Part shown: positions 44,961 through 53,482 of the stretch, in pieces
Layout: every line of letters begins with the position of its first letter
How positions within the stretch are numbered: position 1 is the stretch's first letter
Source: Tagaea sp. CACIAM 22H2
GTDB lineage: Bacteria > Pseudomonadota > Alphaproteobacteria > CACIAM-22H2
Reading direction: 5' to 3'
Assembly: GCA_014444615.1 (NCBI GenBank)
Contig: PVXE01000002.1
Location: 62,001 to 126,000, forward strand
DNA: 64,000 nucleotides
Notes under the pieces: generated by a model
What the model was told of the DNA's origin: nothing
Databases searched by the model: none
The model's input: the letters and a program-made list of their open reading frames with translations, nothing else
Translations under genes and position numbers: made by a program

Positions 44961-46186
44961 GCGATCACGACCAGATCGCGGTCGATGGGCCGCAGCATGC
45001 GGCAGCCTTTCGCCTCGACCTCGACGCTGTCTTCCAGATGGAAGCTGCCGAGATCGGGATCGCGATAGAAGACTTCGGTGTTCACGATCATGTTTTCCTC
45101 GAGGGCGTAGCCTTTGACGAGACTATCTTCCTCGGGGAACTCGAACACTTCCAAACCGATCCCGTGCGTGGTGACGGAGACGAGATCGCGACGCAGACCG
45201 AAGCCTTCGATCGTGTCGCGCGTCAGCTTGCGCAGATCTTCGGTGTTGATACCGGGCTTGATCGCGTCTTCGACCGCTTCCAGCGCGGTGACGACCGCCT
45301 TGTAGCGCAGCTTATGCGCGTCGGTCGGTTCGCCGACCACGCCGGTACGCGCGAGATCCATGTGATAGCCGCCCAGCGTGCCCAGGCAATCGAGCACGAC
45401 CGCGTCGCCCGGCGTCAAGCGGCGCTCGTGGCTTGCGGGCAGACTCATCGCCGACGCGTCGCCCGCGCCGAACATCATGCCGCGCTCGCCCAGGAACGCC
45501 GCATCGTGATCGACCAGCACGCGGCGATAGACGCGGATCAGATCGTCTTCGGCGATACCGGGTTTCGCGTTGGCGACGACAGCTTCCAGCGCCTTGGCGT
45601 TGACTTCGGCACCCTTGGTCATCAGCGCGATTTCGCCAGGCGTCTTGACGATGCGGATACGGCGCATGAGCTGGAGAATATCGGCGATGGGCGCGTTGCC
45701 GCCGAGACCCTGCGCGGCGAGGCGCTGCGCAAGCCGCGCATCGTCGCAGCCGAGTTTCGCGGATTTGAGGCCGGCGCGCGTCACCGCCGCGATCACCGCG
45801 TCCATGAACGAGGTTTTCTGCGTCGGCCGCAATTCGGCGCGCTTGGCGGCGAGCTTGCGGCGAAGATCGTTGGAGAGGTTGCGCTCCAGCGTCTCGCCCA
45901 TATAGACGCCGACCGAACTCCACGGATTGCCGAACATCTCGATCGTTTTGATCCAGCTCGGCCGTTCCGCCAGCGTGGGCAGATCGAATTCCTGGATCAC
46001 GAGCACGGGTTCGGCATCGCCGTGCGCGGGCAGGATGACCGCCGCCGACCAATCTTCGAACCGGCCGAGCAGATATTCCGACGCGAAGCCGGAGGCGTAG
46101 CAAACATTCGTCGTCGTCGCGAGAATTGCGCCGTCGAGACCGGATTCGCGCAGCAGACGGCGCGCGCGTTCGAGGTTGATCAGCAT
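44957..46186 (-). CDS. M24 (creatinase/prolidase) family hydrolase
   Basis: 409 aa pita-bread-fold enzyme. Metal ligands appear complete: two Asp in LDCLGTLGGYHMDLART, His in VTTHGIGLEVFE, Glu in VNTEVFYRD and Glu in LEDSVEVEAKG. The N-terminal creatinase-like domain (LINLERARRLLRESGLDGAILAT) covers about 130 residues. Members include Xaa-Pro peptidase, creatinase and the DMSP lyase DddP, so the reaction is open. It is second in the operon, with start overlapping the methyltransferase stop. Start chosen at MLINLERARR. Confidence 0.85.
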   Translation of the reverse strand: MLINLERARRLLRESGLDGAILATTTNVCYASGFASEYLLGRFEDWSAAVILPAHGDAEPVLVIQEFDLPTLAERPSWIKTIEMFGNPWSSVGVYMGETLERNLSNDLRRKLAAKRAELRPTQKTSFMDAVIAAVTRAGLKSAKLGCDDARLAQRLAAQGLGGNAPIADILQLMRRIRIVKTPGEIALMTKGAEVNAKALEAVVANAKPGIAEDDLIRVYRRVLVDHDAAFLGERGMMFGAGDASAMSLPASHERRLTPGDAVVLDCLGTLGGYHMDLARTGVVGEPTDAHKLRYKAVVTALEAVEDAIKPGINTEDLRKLTRDTIEGFGLRRDLVSVTTHGIGLEVFEFPEEDSLVKGYALEENMIVNTEVFYRDPDLGSFHLEDSVEVEAKGCRMLRPIDRDLVVIA

Positions 46187-47262
46187 CAGGCGGCCTTGCG
46201 CGCGGCGATGACGACCCAGGGGAAGCGCCACGCTTTGTTTTCGGGCGAGAGCGCGCCGGTCATTTCCTCGAAACGCGTGATCTCGACCTTGTCGAAGCCC
46301 GCGCGGCGATGGGCGGCGGCCAGATCCATCTGGTCGAGCGGCGGCATGAACGGCTCGTTGTTCCGCGCGCTATGGCCGTAATGGATGAACTTGTTGAACG
46401 GATCGTCGCCCGCCAGGAAGTCGAGATGGATCGACCAGCCGCCGGGGGCGAGCAGGCGATGGGCTTCGTGCAGCACCTTCTCGATATGCGAGACGGGCAT
46501 CTCGTGCAGCATCATCGTGCTGGTGACGAGATCGGCGTTGCCGGCGGGAAGTTTCGTGTCGGCCGCGTCGCCCTGGCGGAACTGCACGTTGCGCGCCTGA
46601 TCTTCGGCTGCGGTATGGGCGGCGAGTTTGACGCAAGGCGCGGCGAGGTCGACGCCGACGACTTCCGTGTCGCGGCTCGACGAATAGAAGGGGCGGGTGC
46701 TTTTGCCGAAACCGCAACCCATATCGACGATGCGCTTGGGTTGTTTGCCCAGCCGTTCCATCGCGATGCGGGTGAAGCGCTGATGCAGATCGCCGTGCTT
46801 ATCGAGCAGCGGCGTCGTGGTGCGGGCCCCGCGTTCATAGACCATGCCGGCGACCGAATCGCCGTGCACGCCGCCGGGATGCTGATGGATATCGATGGCC
46901 GGGTAATATGCGGGCGGCACGAAATCCGGCGGGATGACCAAACGCTCGTTGTTCGTCGCTTCGATCATCGGTGCCAATTCGTCGCGATGCGCGCCGTAAT
47001 GATTGGCCAATCCGTAGCGGCCCGAATACTTCATCTTTTGCAGATGCCGCTCGAACCACGCGAAATAGCGATAGGTGGTGTCGCCGGCGATCAGCTTTTC
47101 GACGTCTTCGACGGTCTTGGGTTTGGCGGGGGCAGCTTCCGCCGCCGCGCGATAGCGCTGCGCCACTTCCGGATACAGGTTCCGCGTCCATTGCAGCTTG
47201 CAGGACAGCAGAAATTCCTGGAACGCTTCGAAGGGCCGGTGGGGCGGCGGATCGGTACGCAT
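46186..47262 (-). CDS. SAM-dependent class I methyltransferase
   Basis: 358 aa. The SAM motif I is RIVDMGCGFGKSTRPF at about residues 180-195, motif II has an acidic residue (VVGVDLA), and the later LAPGGWSIHLDFLAG is typical of class I enzymes. An N-terminal domain of about 165 residues has no recognised family, with two conserved-looking segments (GLANHYGAHRDELAPMIEA and PAIDIHQHPGGVHGDSVAG). The substrate is unknown. First gene of the seven-gene minus-strand operon. Confidence 0.8.
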   Translation of the reverse strand: MRTDPPPHRPFEAFQEFLLSCKLQWTRNLYPEVAQRYRAAAEAAPAKPKTVEDVEKLIAGDTTYRYFAWFERHLQKMKYSGRYGLANHYGAHRDELAPMIEATNNERLVIPPDFVPPAYYPAIDIHQHPGGVHGDSVAGMVYERGARTTTPLLDKHGDLHQRFTRIAMERLGKQPKRIVDMGCGFGKSTRPFYSSSRDTEVVGVDLAAPCVKLAAHTAAEDQARNVQFRQGDAADTKLPAGNADLVTSTMMLHEMPVSHIEKVLHEAHRLLAPGGWSIHLDFLAGDDPFNKFIHYGHSARNNEPFMPPLDQMDLAAAHRRAGFDKVEITRFEEMTGALSPENKAWRFPWVVIAARKAA

Positions 47263-47323
47263 GCGAAGCCTCCATTCCTATCCGTGTTTGGTTTTCTGGC
47301 ATGAGTGTGTAATTGTACTAAAC

Positions 47324-47335
47324 ATATATCAATAG
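47324..47335. promoter_or_regulatory. AT-rich candidate operator between divergent operons
   Basis: ATATATCAATAG lies in the 93-base spacer between the methyltransferase operon and the CMD-family pair. Its reverse complement CTATTGATATAT matches 10 of 12 positions of the motif at 52002-52013. Position and similarity suggest a shared regulator, but AT-rich promoter DNA can match by chance. Confidence 0.4.
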
Positions 47336-47355
47336 GTTTTTTGCCGGAGGGACGG

Positions 47356-48081
47356 ATGGCGGCGGAAAACGGGGTCGACGAACTGGTCGCGAAGCTCGCC
47401 GCGTTGAAGGCGGAGCGCGGTTATTTGCTGCCCCATCACGGGTTGTTGGCGGCAATGGCGCCCGACGTGCTGGAAGCCTATGGCGCCTTGTACCGCGCGC
47501 TGACTTTGGGCAAACGCCATCTCGACGAATTCACCAAAGAGTTCGTGTGGCTGGCGATCCTCGCCGCGACCGACGAAGCCGCCGCGACGCATCATATCGC
47601 GAAGTTCCGCAATGCCGGCGGTACCGATGCGCAGATCGCGATCGCGGTACGGCTCGCGGCCTGGGCGCGCGGCGAGGGCGCCGTCGCCTTCGCCGACAAG
47701 ATCTGGTCGCCGCATATGGCGGGGTTCGATTGGCGCCAAGCGCGGGGCGCCGCGCGCGCCGCGTTGATCGCGGGTGGCGGCGTGACGCCGGGCCAAGCGC
47801 TGCTCGCCGAGGTGGCGACGCGCACCTGCCTCGACCAATGGTCGCAATTGGCCGACGGGATCGTCGACGCCGTGGCGGCGGGCGAAAGCGAGGACCGTAT
47901 CGCCGAAGCGTTGATGCTGACGATGTTTCCGGCCGGCGTGCCGCGCTTCGTGGAAGCGGCGGGCGTGTGGCTCGAACTTATTCGCGAAGGCCGCGTTCCG
48001 GCCTCGCCAAGATTGCGCGCCTGGGCCTCCCTCGAAGGGCAGGGCGGGCACGACGAAGCCAGCGGAAAGGTGAAGAAATGA
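47356..48081 (+). CDS. Carboxymuconolactone decarboxylase (CMD) family protein
   Basis: 241 aa with AhpD/CMD helical layout. The core reads EFVWLAILAATDEAAATHHIAKFRNAG, where the CxxC thiol pair of AhpD is replaced by A-A-x-T while His remains. It is therefore not a peroxiredoxin-reductase-type member. A second CMD-like stretch (DGIVDAVAAGESEDRIAEAL) follows in the C-terminal half. Start set at the ATG behind GGAGGGAC, an optimal ribosome site; an upstream ATG has none. It overlaps the second CMD gene by 4 bases. Confidence 0.8.
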   Translation: MAAENGVDELVAKLAALKAERGYLLPHHGLLAAMAPDVLEAYGALYRALTLGKRHLDEFTKEFVWLAILAATDEAAATHHIAKFRNAGGTDAQIAIAVRLAAWARGEGAVAFADKIWSPHMAGFDWRQARGAARAALIAGGGVTPGQALLAEVATRTCLDQWSQLADGIVDAVAAGESEDRIAEALMLTMFPAGVPRFVEAAGVWLELIREGRVPASPRLRAWASLEGQGGHDEASGKVKK

Positions 48082-48707
48082 CCGATACGAAAACGCTCGA
48101 ACAAGTCGGCGGCAAGCGCGGCTATCTGCTGCCCTATCACAAGATGCTGGCGGCCTATGACGGCGAGTTGCTGGCGAAATACGACGCGTTCTATACGCGG
48201 CTGACTCTGACGCAGAAGACGCTGACCGACCGCGAAAAGGAATTCGTGTGGGTTACGCTGCTGGTCGCGGTGCGCGAGGGCCACGGCACGCTGCATTTGC
48301 GACGCGCCGATGCGGCCGGATTGCCGCGCGCGCATATGCATATCGCGATCAATCTGGCGGGTATCGCGGAAAGCCGGCCGGCCACCGCCTTCGCCAAGCA
48401 GTATTGGAAGGATTGGGCGCCGGACGCGGCGATGGACGAGCTCTATTTCGCCAATATCGCTGCCGCGCGCGGCGATGTGCCAGAAGCGCTGGTCGAGTTG
48501 GCGCTGGCGACGGCGCATGCGTCCAAGCGCGACGCGGCGTCGCTGCAATTGCACATCAAGCGCTTCTTCGCCGCCGGCGGGAAACCGGCAGCGCTGGTCG
48601 AAGCTTTGGCGTTCTTGCTGTTGCCGTGCGGCGGACCGACCTTGATCGAAGCGGTCGACGCCTGGGCCGAGGCGGCGGCGGACGGGAAAATCCCGTCGCC
48701 GTTCTAA
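48078..48707 (+). CDS. Carboxymuconolactone decarboxylase (CMD) family protein
   Basis: 209 aa, paralogue of the preceding gene (GKRGYLLPYHKMLAAYDGELLAKYDAFYTRLTL aligns with ERGYLLPHHGLLAAMAPDVLEAYGALYRALTL). The core EFVWVTLLVAVREGHGTLHLRRADAAG again lacks Cys and keeps His. The tandem pair probably forms a heteromer. Decarboxylation or lactone chemistry is possible for Cys-free members. The stop codon lies inside a small inverted repeat. Confidence 0.8.
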   Translation: MTDTKTLEQVGGKRGYLLPYHKMLAAYDGELLAKYDAFYTRLTLTQKTLTDREKEFVWVTLLVAVREGHGTLHLRRADAAGLPRAHMHIAINLAGIAESRPATAFAKQYWKDWAPDAAMDELYFANIAAARGDVPEALVELALATAHASKRDAASLQLHIKRFFAAGGKPAALVEALAFLLLPCGGPTLIEAVDAWAEAAADGKIPSPF

Positions 48708-48720
48708 GGCTCCGCCTTAG
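48704..48720. terminator. Inverted repeat covering two convergent stop codons
   Basis: CTAAGGC, loop TCC, GCCTTAG. The left arm contains the TAA of the CMD gene and the right arm the stop of the convergent small gene. It is a 7-bp stem with three-base loop and no long T run. A weak bidirectional terminator is possible. Confidence 0.45.
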
Positions 48721-49025
48721 GCGAAGCGTTGATTCACGTCGGCAGGGGCGCCCAGCGAAGCCTGGGTGCCCTTTGCCGCTTCGATGATCTGGCGCGCGAA
48801 GGCGTCGCGATCGGCTGCGAGCTTCTTGGCTTCCTCGGCGTCGGGCGTGTACGCATCGAGCGCGTCGGCTTGCAGCGCGCCCTGGCGCACGAGCAGAACT
48901 TCCATCGCGCGCAGACGGTCCTTGGTGACGGCAAGTTCGGCCGCCAGTGCCATGATCATCGCCACGGCGCGGTCGATCGCCGGATCTTGGAAGAAAGTCT
49001 GTTCGGGGACGCTATCGGCTGACAT
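48717..49025 (-). CDS. Hypothetical protein, 102 aa
   Basis: Small helical, acidic protein. Ala-rich helices are seen in AIDRAVAMIMALAAELAVTKDRLRAMEVLLV and a charged segment in TPDAEEAKKLAADRDAFARQIIEAA, a coiled-coil-like pattern. I do not recognise a family. It lies downstream of the TRAP operon terminator on the same strand and has an ATG in good context. It could be a stand-alone accessory subunit or read-through gene. Confidence 0.55.
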   Translation of the reverse strand: MSADSVPEQTFFQDPAIDRAVAMIMALAAELAVTKDRLRAMEVLLVRQGALQADALDAYTPDAEEAKKLAADRDAFARQIIEAAKGTQASLGAPADVNQRFA

Positions 49026-49054
49026 TGGCTGCTCCGTTCGAATTCATCCGAATG

Positions 49055-49085
49055 AAAAAGGGCCGCACGCTTTCGCGCGCGGCCC
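49055..49085 (-). terminator. Rho-independent terminator of the TRAP operon
   Basis: On the minus strand, stem GGGCCGC / GCGGCCC (arms 49079-49085 and 49060-49066) is followed by CTTTTTCATT, a run of five T. It lies 15 bases after the stop of the TRAP binding-protein gene, the last gene of the operon. Confidence 0.85.
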
Positions 49086-49099
49086 TCGTTCCGGCCCGA

Positions 49100-50089
49100 T
49101 CAGGCGGCCTTAATCGCGTCCCAGGACCCGGCCCCGAACACTTCATCCGCCAGACGCTTGTTCAGCGGTTCGACTTCAGAAGCGAGGCTATCGCCCGGCA
49201 GCGTGATGATGCTGTCCGCGCCTTGGGAAGCGCGCCAAGTTGCGATGTCCGTGTCCTTCAGCTTGACGCCGACTTCGTAGTAGTCCGGCACTTCGAGCTC
49301 GTCGAAGCTGGACTGCAGCGCCTGCTGCTGGGCCGCCGACAGGCGGTTCCACGCCGCGATCGAGATGACCTGCTTGTCGAGCGCGATGCCGAAATCGTTC
49401 GTCACGACGTATTTGCAGACTTCGAAGAACTTGCCGGCGACGCCGGGGTTCAGCGCGGTCAGCACGCCATCGACGATGCCTTGCTGAAGGGCGAGGTAGA
49501 TTTCGTTGAACGGGATCGGCGTCGGGATGGCGCCGAAGAACTTCAAACCTTCGATGCAGCCTTCGATCTGCGGCGCGCGGATCTTGCGGCCGCGCAGTTC
49601 CGCCAGCGACTTGATCGGCTGCTTGAGCATCAGGTTGTAGCCGCCCAGACGGCCCGCACCCAGCAGGCGCGCGCGATAGCGCGTCTGCAGCACGGCCGAG
49701 GCCTTCGTGCCGATCGGGCCCTTCATCACGCGGCCGGCATGCGCGCCGTCGCGGAAGAAATAGGGGCTGTACAGGATGTCGAACTCGCGCGTGCCCGTAT
49801 AGGCGCCGTTGTAGACGTCGAGGCTGCCCAGCGCCATCGAATCGATGAGCTTCTGTTCGCCGCCCAGCGAGCCCGCGAAGATTTCGAACGACACGGCGCC
49901 GTTCGTCTTGCGCGACAGCGTTTCCGAAAGCTTGGCGTTGAACGTGTTCGACAGCGTGTTCGGGGCGCCGGCGTTGCCATAGCGCAGCACGATGCGCTGC
50001 TGGGCTGCCGACATGCCCGGCAGCAGCGAAGCGCCGCCCAGAGCGGCCGTACCGGCGACGAAACCGCGGCGCGAAATCTTGGTGTTCAT
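49100..50089 (-). CDS. dctP: TRAP transporter solute-binding protein (DctP family)
   Basis: 329 aa periplasmic binding protein. The N-terminus is a Tat signal (MNTKISRRGFVAGTAALGGASLLPGMSAAQQ). The mature part begins IVLRYGNAGAPNTLSNTFNAKLSE. The Arg that usually contacts the carboxylate is in LAELRGRKIRAPQIEGCI. TRAP systems import C4-dicarboxylates and other organic acids with Na+, so the ligand is probably a carboxylate. Last gene of the TRAP operon, in front of a strong terminator. Confidence 0.93.
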   Translation of the reverse strand: MNTKISRRGFVAGTAALGGASLLPGMSAAQQRIVLRYGNAGAPNTLSNTFNAKLSETLSRKTNGAVSFEIFAGSLGGEQKLIDSMALGSLDVYNGAYTGTREFDILYSPYFFRDGAHAGRVMKGPIGTKASAVLQTRYRARLLGAGRLGGYNLMLKQPIKSLAELRGRKIRAPQIEGCIEGLKFFGAIPTPIPFNEIYLALQQGIVDGVLTALNPGVAGKFFEVCKYVVTNDFGIALDKQVISIAAWNRLSAAQQQALQSSFDELEVPDYYEVGVKLKDTDIATWRASQGADSIITLPGDSLASEVEPLNKRLADEVFGAGSWDAIKAA

Positions 50090-50124
50090 TGTGTTGCCTC
50101 CTGTTTTCTAGGTCTTGGGGGTGA

Positions 50125-51417
50125 TTAACGCATCCAAAGATCGACCAGCGCGAGCGAGAACCACGGCACGTAGGTGAGCACCATGAGCACCGCCACGAGG
50201 ACGAGGAAGTAGGGCCATGCGGCCCAGAAGAGTTCCCACACGCCGACATTGCCGATCCGCGCCATGACGAACAGCGTGAGCCCGACCGGCGGCGTGACCA
50301 TGCCGAGGACCAGGTTCAGAACCATCACGACGCCGAAATGGATCGGATCGACGCCCATCCCGGTCAACATCGGGAACAGGATGGGGGCGAGGATCAGCAT
50401 CAGCGGCAGCGGCTCCATGATCGTGCCGAGCAGCAGCAACGCGATGTTGATGAGCAGAAGCAGGACGTAAGGATTGTCGGAGATCGCGCGCATGGCCGTC
50501 GTCAGCGTGTCGCCGAGCCCCGCGAGCACCGCAAGCGAGCCGAAGATCTGGCTGGTCGCGACCGTCATCATCACGACGGCGGTGGTCAGCGCCGAGGCGA
50601 CGGCGGCTTGCAGGAACGCCTGGGGGCTGAGGCTGCGATAGACGACGACCGCGAGTACAAGCGTGTAGAGCGTGACCAGTGCCGCCGATTCCGTCGGCGT
50701 GGCGATGCCGAAGATCTTGCTCAGCACGATCATGACCGGCGCACCCAAAGGCAGAATGCCGCCCAGGATCGCCCGGCGCTTGGCGTCGCCCGTCACGCGC
50801 TCCTCGACCGGCAGATTCAAGCGGCGCGACATGTAGGCGCTGGTCGCCAGCATCGCGAAATACATCACGATGCCGGGCAGGATGCCCGCGATGAACAATT
50901 GGCCGACCGAGATGTTGACGATCGAGCCCAACAGGATGAACAGGATCGACGGCGGAATGATCGGGCCCATCGACGCGGCGGCGGCGATGACGCCCGCGGC
51001 ATAGGCCGAGCTATAGCCGCGGCGCTTCATCTCGGGCACCAGCACCGAACCCACGGCGGCGGCGTCGGCGACCGCCGAGCCCGAGATGCCGGCCATGAAC
51101 AGATTCGCCGTGATGCCCGTGTTGGCGAGACCGCCGGGCTTATGTCCGACGAGGCTCGACGAGAAATTGATCAGGCGCTGCGTGACACCCGACTTGGTCA
51201 TCAACTCGCCCGCGAAGATGAACATCGGGATGGCGAGCAGCGCGAAGCTGTCCACGCCCGCGGTCAACTCCTGCACAAACAGAACCGGATTGATCGGCCG
51301 GTCGCCGAATTGGGTGATCAGAATGTAGAAAAGCGAAGCGACGCCGATCGAAAACGCGATGTCCATCCCCAGAACGATCAGGACGAACAACACCAAAATC
51401 ATGGAAAGAAGAAGCAT
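50125..51417 (-). CDS. dctM: TRAP transporter large permease (DctM family)
   Basis: 430 aa, about 12 hydrophobic segments, IT-superfamily. The family motifs VPMFIFAGELMTKSGV (TM2-3 region), GSAVADAAAVGSVLVPEMKRRGY and IIPPSILFILLGSI are clear. Start is ATG three bases after the DctQ stop. It is the sodium-coupled translocation subunit of the TRAP importer. Confidence 0.95.
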   Translation of the reverse strand: MLLLSMILVLFVLIVLGMDIAFSIGVASLFYILITQFGDRPINPVLFVQELTAGVDSFALLAIPMFIFAGELMTKSGVTQRLINFSSSLVGHKPGGLANTGITANLFMAGISGSAVADAAAVGSVLVPEMKRRGYSSAYAAGVIAAAASMGPIIPPSILFILLGSIVNISVGQLFIAGILPGIVMYFAMLATSAYMSRRLNLPVEERVTGDAKRRAILGGILPLGAPVMIVLSKIFGIATPTESAALVTLYTLVLAVVVYRSLSPQAFLQAAVASALTTAVVMMTVATSQIFGSLAVLAGLGDTLTTAMRAISDNPYVLLLLINIALLLLGTIMEPLPLMLILAPILFPMLTGMGVDPIHFGVVMVLNLVLGMVTPPVGLTLFVMARIGNVGVWELFWAAWPYFLVLVAVLMVLTYVPWFSLALVDLWMR

Positions 51418-51420
51418 CGA

Positions 51421-51939
51421 TCACATACCCGAATGCAGAGAACTGTCGTCGTCGGTGTGTTCACCCAGAACGGCAAGCCACATGCGCACCACTTCGTTCG
51501 CGGCGAGCAGCACGGCGCCGATCGGCAAAGGCAGATAGGTCCAGGCGTCGGACAGGCCGGTCGCGAGAACGCGGCGATACATCGACAATTCGATGATCGG
51601 AATCGAGTACCAGACAATGACCGCGAGCATCACCAGCGTCAGCGCGCGCATCGCGAGTTCGACCGCGACTTGGACTTTGCGCGGCATGCTCTCGACCACG
51701 CTGGTCATGCGGATGTTGTAGCCGAGCATATAGGCAAGGCTGCCGCCCACGAAACTGAGCCAAACGAACAGCAGCTTGGGGATGTCTTCGCCCCACATCG
51801 GCGGATTGTTGAAGAAGTAGCGCAGCGTCACCGAATAGAGGACGAGGCCGGTGAAAGCGGCAAGCACGGCGCCGCACGCCCATTCGAAAACGGTCCGTGC
51901 CGTTTTCAGGCGCTCGGTAAGCGATTTCGCACCAGCCAT
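51421..51939 (-). CDS. dctQ: TRAP transporter small permease (DctQ family)
   Basis: 172 aa with four hydrophobic segments (first WACGAVLAAFTGLVLYSVTLRYFF). The motif PMWGEDIPKLLFVWLSFVGG is the DctQ signature. First gene of the operon; start set at MAGAKSLTERLK, since the longer frame would invade the divergent promoter region. Three bases separate it from dctM. Confidence 0.93.
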   Translation of the reverse strand: MAGAKSLTERLKTARTVFEWACGAVLAAFTGLVLYSVTLRYFFNNPPMWGEDIPKLLFVWLSFVGGSLAYMLGYNIRMTSVVESMPRKVQVAVELAMRALTLVMLAVIVWYSIPIIELSMYRRVLATGLSDAWTYLPLPIGAVLLAANEVVRMWLAVLGEHTDDDSSLHSGM

Positions 51940-52001
51940 TCGTCCCCCAACTCGAAGCCCTGCAAATCGGGGGATCGGTTCTCTTGCCGACCCCACTTGA
52001 T

Positions 52002-52013
52002 ATAATGATATAT
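52002..52013. promoter_or_regulatory. AT-rich candidate operator between the TRAP and FAD-oxidoreductase operons
   Basis: ATAATGATATAT in the 103-base divergent spacer is part of a longer imperfect palindrome TTGATATAATGATATATTAA. It matches 10 of 12 bases of the element at 63186-63197. Such a position would control uptake and enzymes together. Confidence 0.45.
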
Positions 52014-52042
52014 TAAAAAGCCATTTGAGCAAGGGGAGACAG

Positions 52043-53482
52043 ATGGGGCTTTCGGTCGACGTTGCGATTGTAGGCGCGGGCACGGCGGGCATGCCCTGTG
52101 CGATCGAAGCGGTGCGGGCGGGCGCCAAGGTCGCGGTGATCGAACAAGCGGAACGCATCGGCGGCGCCTTGCACGTTTCGGCGGCACAGATGAGCGGCGC
52201 CGGCGCGAAGCGCCAGAAATCGCGTGGAATCGCCGACGATTGGCGCACGCATCTTGACGATGTTTTGCGCATCAGCCGGGGCACATGTCAGGCAGATTTG
52301 GTCGAACTGGCGACGCAACTTGGCGGCAGCACGATCGATTGGCTGGAAGAGGCCGGTTTCGAGTTCGATCCCGTAACGCCCGCGATCCTGCATTTCCACG
52401 AAGCCTATCGCACGGCGCGCACGTTCTGGGGTGTGGCTGGCGGGCGTTCGGTATTGAAAGTCGTCAAGCCGCTCTTCGACTCGGCGATGGCGCAACCTAA
52501 CGCGACGCTGCTGCTGAACAGCGAAGTCGTGGCGCTGCGACAGGCGAAGGACGGTGCGGTCACCGGTATCGTCGTGCGCGGCAAGGACGGCGCCGAACAG
52601 ACCATCACGGCCAAACATGTCGTGCTGGCGACCGGCGGCTATGGCGGCAACGCCGAACGCTTCGCGCGCTGGACCGGCGGCCGCAAACTTCATACGGCGG
52701 CCTTGCCGACCGCAACGGGGGCGGGGATCGAACTCGGCCTTGCCGCGGGCGGCGTACTGCGCGGCGGCGAGCACTATCTGCCGACGTTCGCGGGCATCCC
52801 CGCGCAGTCGGGCGGGCATCAAATCCTGTGGGATCAATTGCCGTCGCTCACGCCGCAGGTGCGCGCCCCTTGGGAAGTGTTCGTCACCAGCCAGGGCAAG
52901 CGCTTCGTGCGCGAGGACGTGGACAGCGTGGATGCGCGCGAGCGCGCGTTGAATGCGCTGCCCGATGCGCTGTTCTGGGCGGTGTTCGACGCGCGTATCT
53001 GGCGCGAAGCCCCGCCGCTTCTACCGGGCTGGAAGGCCGACGAACTCGCGGCGGCTTGGCAGTCGCACGAGAACTTTGTCATCGCGCCCACGCTCGAAGA
53101 TCTCGCCAAACGTATCGGCTGCGACGCGGCCACGCTGAACGCGACCATCGCTGGCTATAACGACGCGTTGCGTTCGGGCAAACCCGATCCGCTGGGCCGC
53201 GAATCCCGACCGTTGCCGATCGCGGAGGCCCCGTTCCGCGCCATCCGCATGCACGGCATGGTGCTGAAAACGCCGTCGGGCCTGACGGTCGATCGCGCGT
53301 TGCGCGTCGTGCGCGCGGACGGTTCGCCCATCCACGGCCTCTACGCGATCGGCGAGGCCTTGGGCGGCGCCACGCTGTCGGGTAACGCCTTCGTCGGCGG
53401 GATGAGCGTGACGCCGGCATTGGGCTTCGGCCGCTGGCTGGGCGCCAAGCTCGCTGGCCGCGATTTGCTGGAGGCGGCATGA
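52043..53482 (+). CDS. FAD-dependent oxidoreductase (fumarate reductase/KstD-type flavoprotein)
   Basis: 479 aa. The FAD dinucleotide motif is VAIVGAGTAGMPCAIEAVRAGAKVAVIEQAERIGG at the N-terminus. The capping-domain region and C-terminal GLYAIGEALGGATLSGNAFVGGMSVTPALGFGRWLG are typical of the FAD_binding_2/succinate dehydrogenase-like superfamily. Start ATG follows an AAGGGGA site by 7 bases. The enzyme would desaturate or reduce a C=C bond next to a carbonyl or carboxylate. First gene of a three-gene operon. Confidence 0.9.
   Translation: MGLSVDVAIVGAGTAGMPCAIEAVRAGAKVAVIEQAERIGGALHVSAAQMSGAGAKRQKSRGIADDWRTHLDDVLRISRGTCQADLVELATQLGGSTIDWLEEAGFEFDPVTPAILHFHEAYRTARTFWGVAGGRSVLKVVKPLFDSAMAQPNATLLLNSEVVALRQAKDGAVTGIVVRGKDGAEQTITAKHVVLATGGYGGNAERFARWTGGRKLHTAALPTATGAGIELGLAAGGVLRGGEHYLPTFAGIPAQSGGHQILWDQLPSLTPQVRAPWEVFVTSQGKRFVREDVDSVDARERALNALPDALFWAVFDARIWREAPPLLPGWKADELAAAWQSHENFVIAPTLEDLAKRIGCDAATLNATIAGYNDALRSGKPDPLGRESRPLPIAEAPFRAIRMHGMVLKTPSGLTVDRALRVVRADGSPIHGLYAIGEALGGATLSGNAFVGGMSVTPALGFGRWLGAKLAGRDLLEAA

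Noticed and set aside
44957..46186. DMSP lyase DddP for the M24 gene
   Set aside because: Only the general M24 fold and metal ligands are visible; nothing specific to DddP could be shown.
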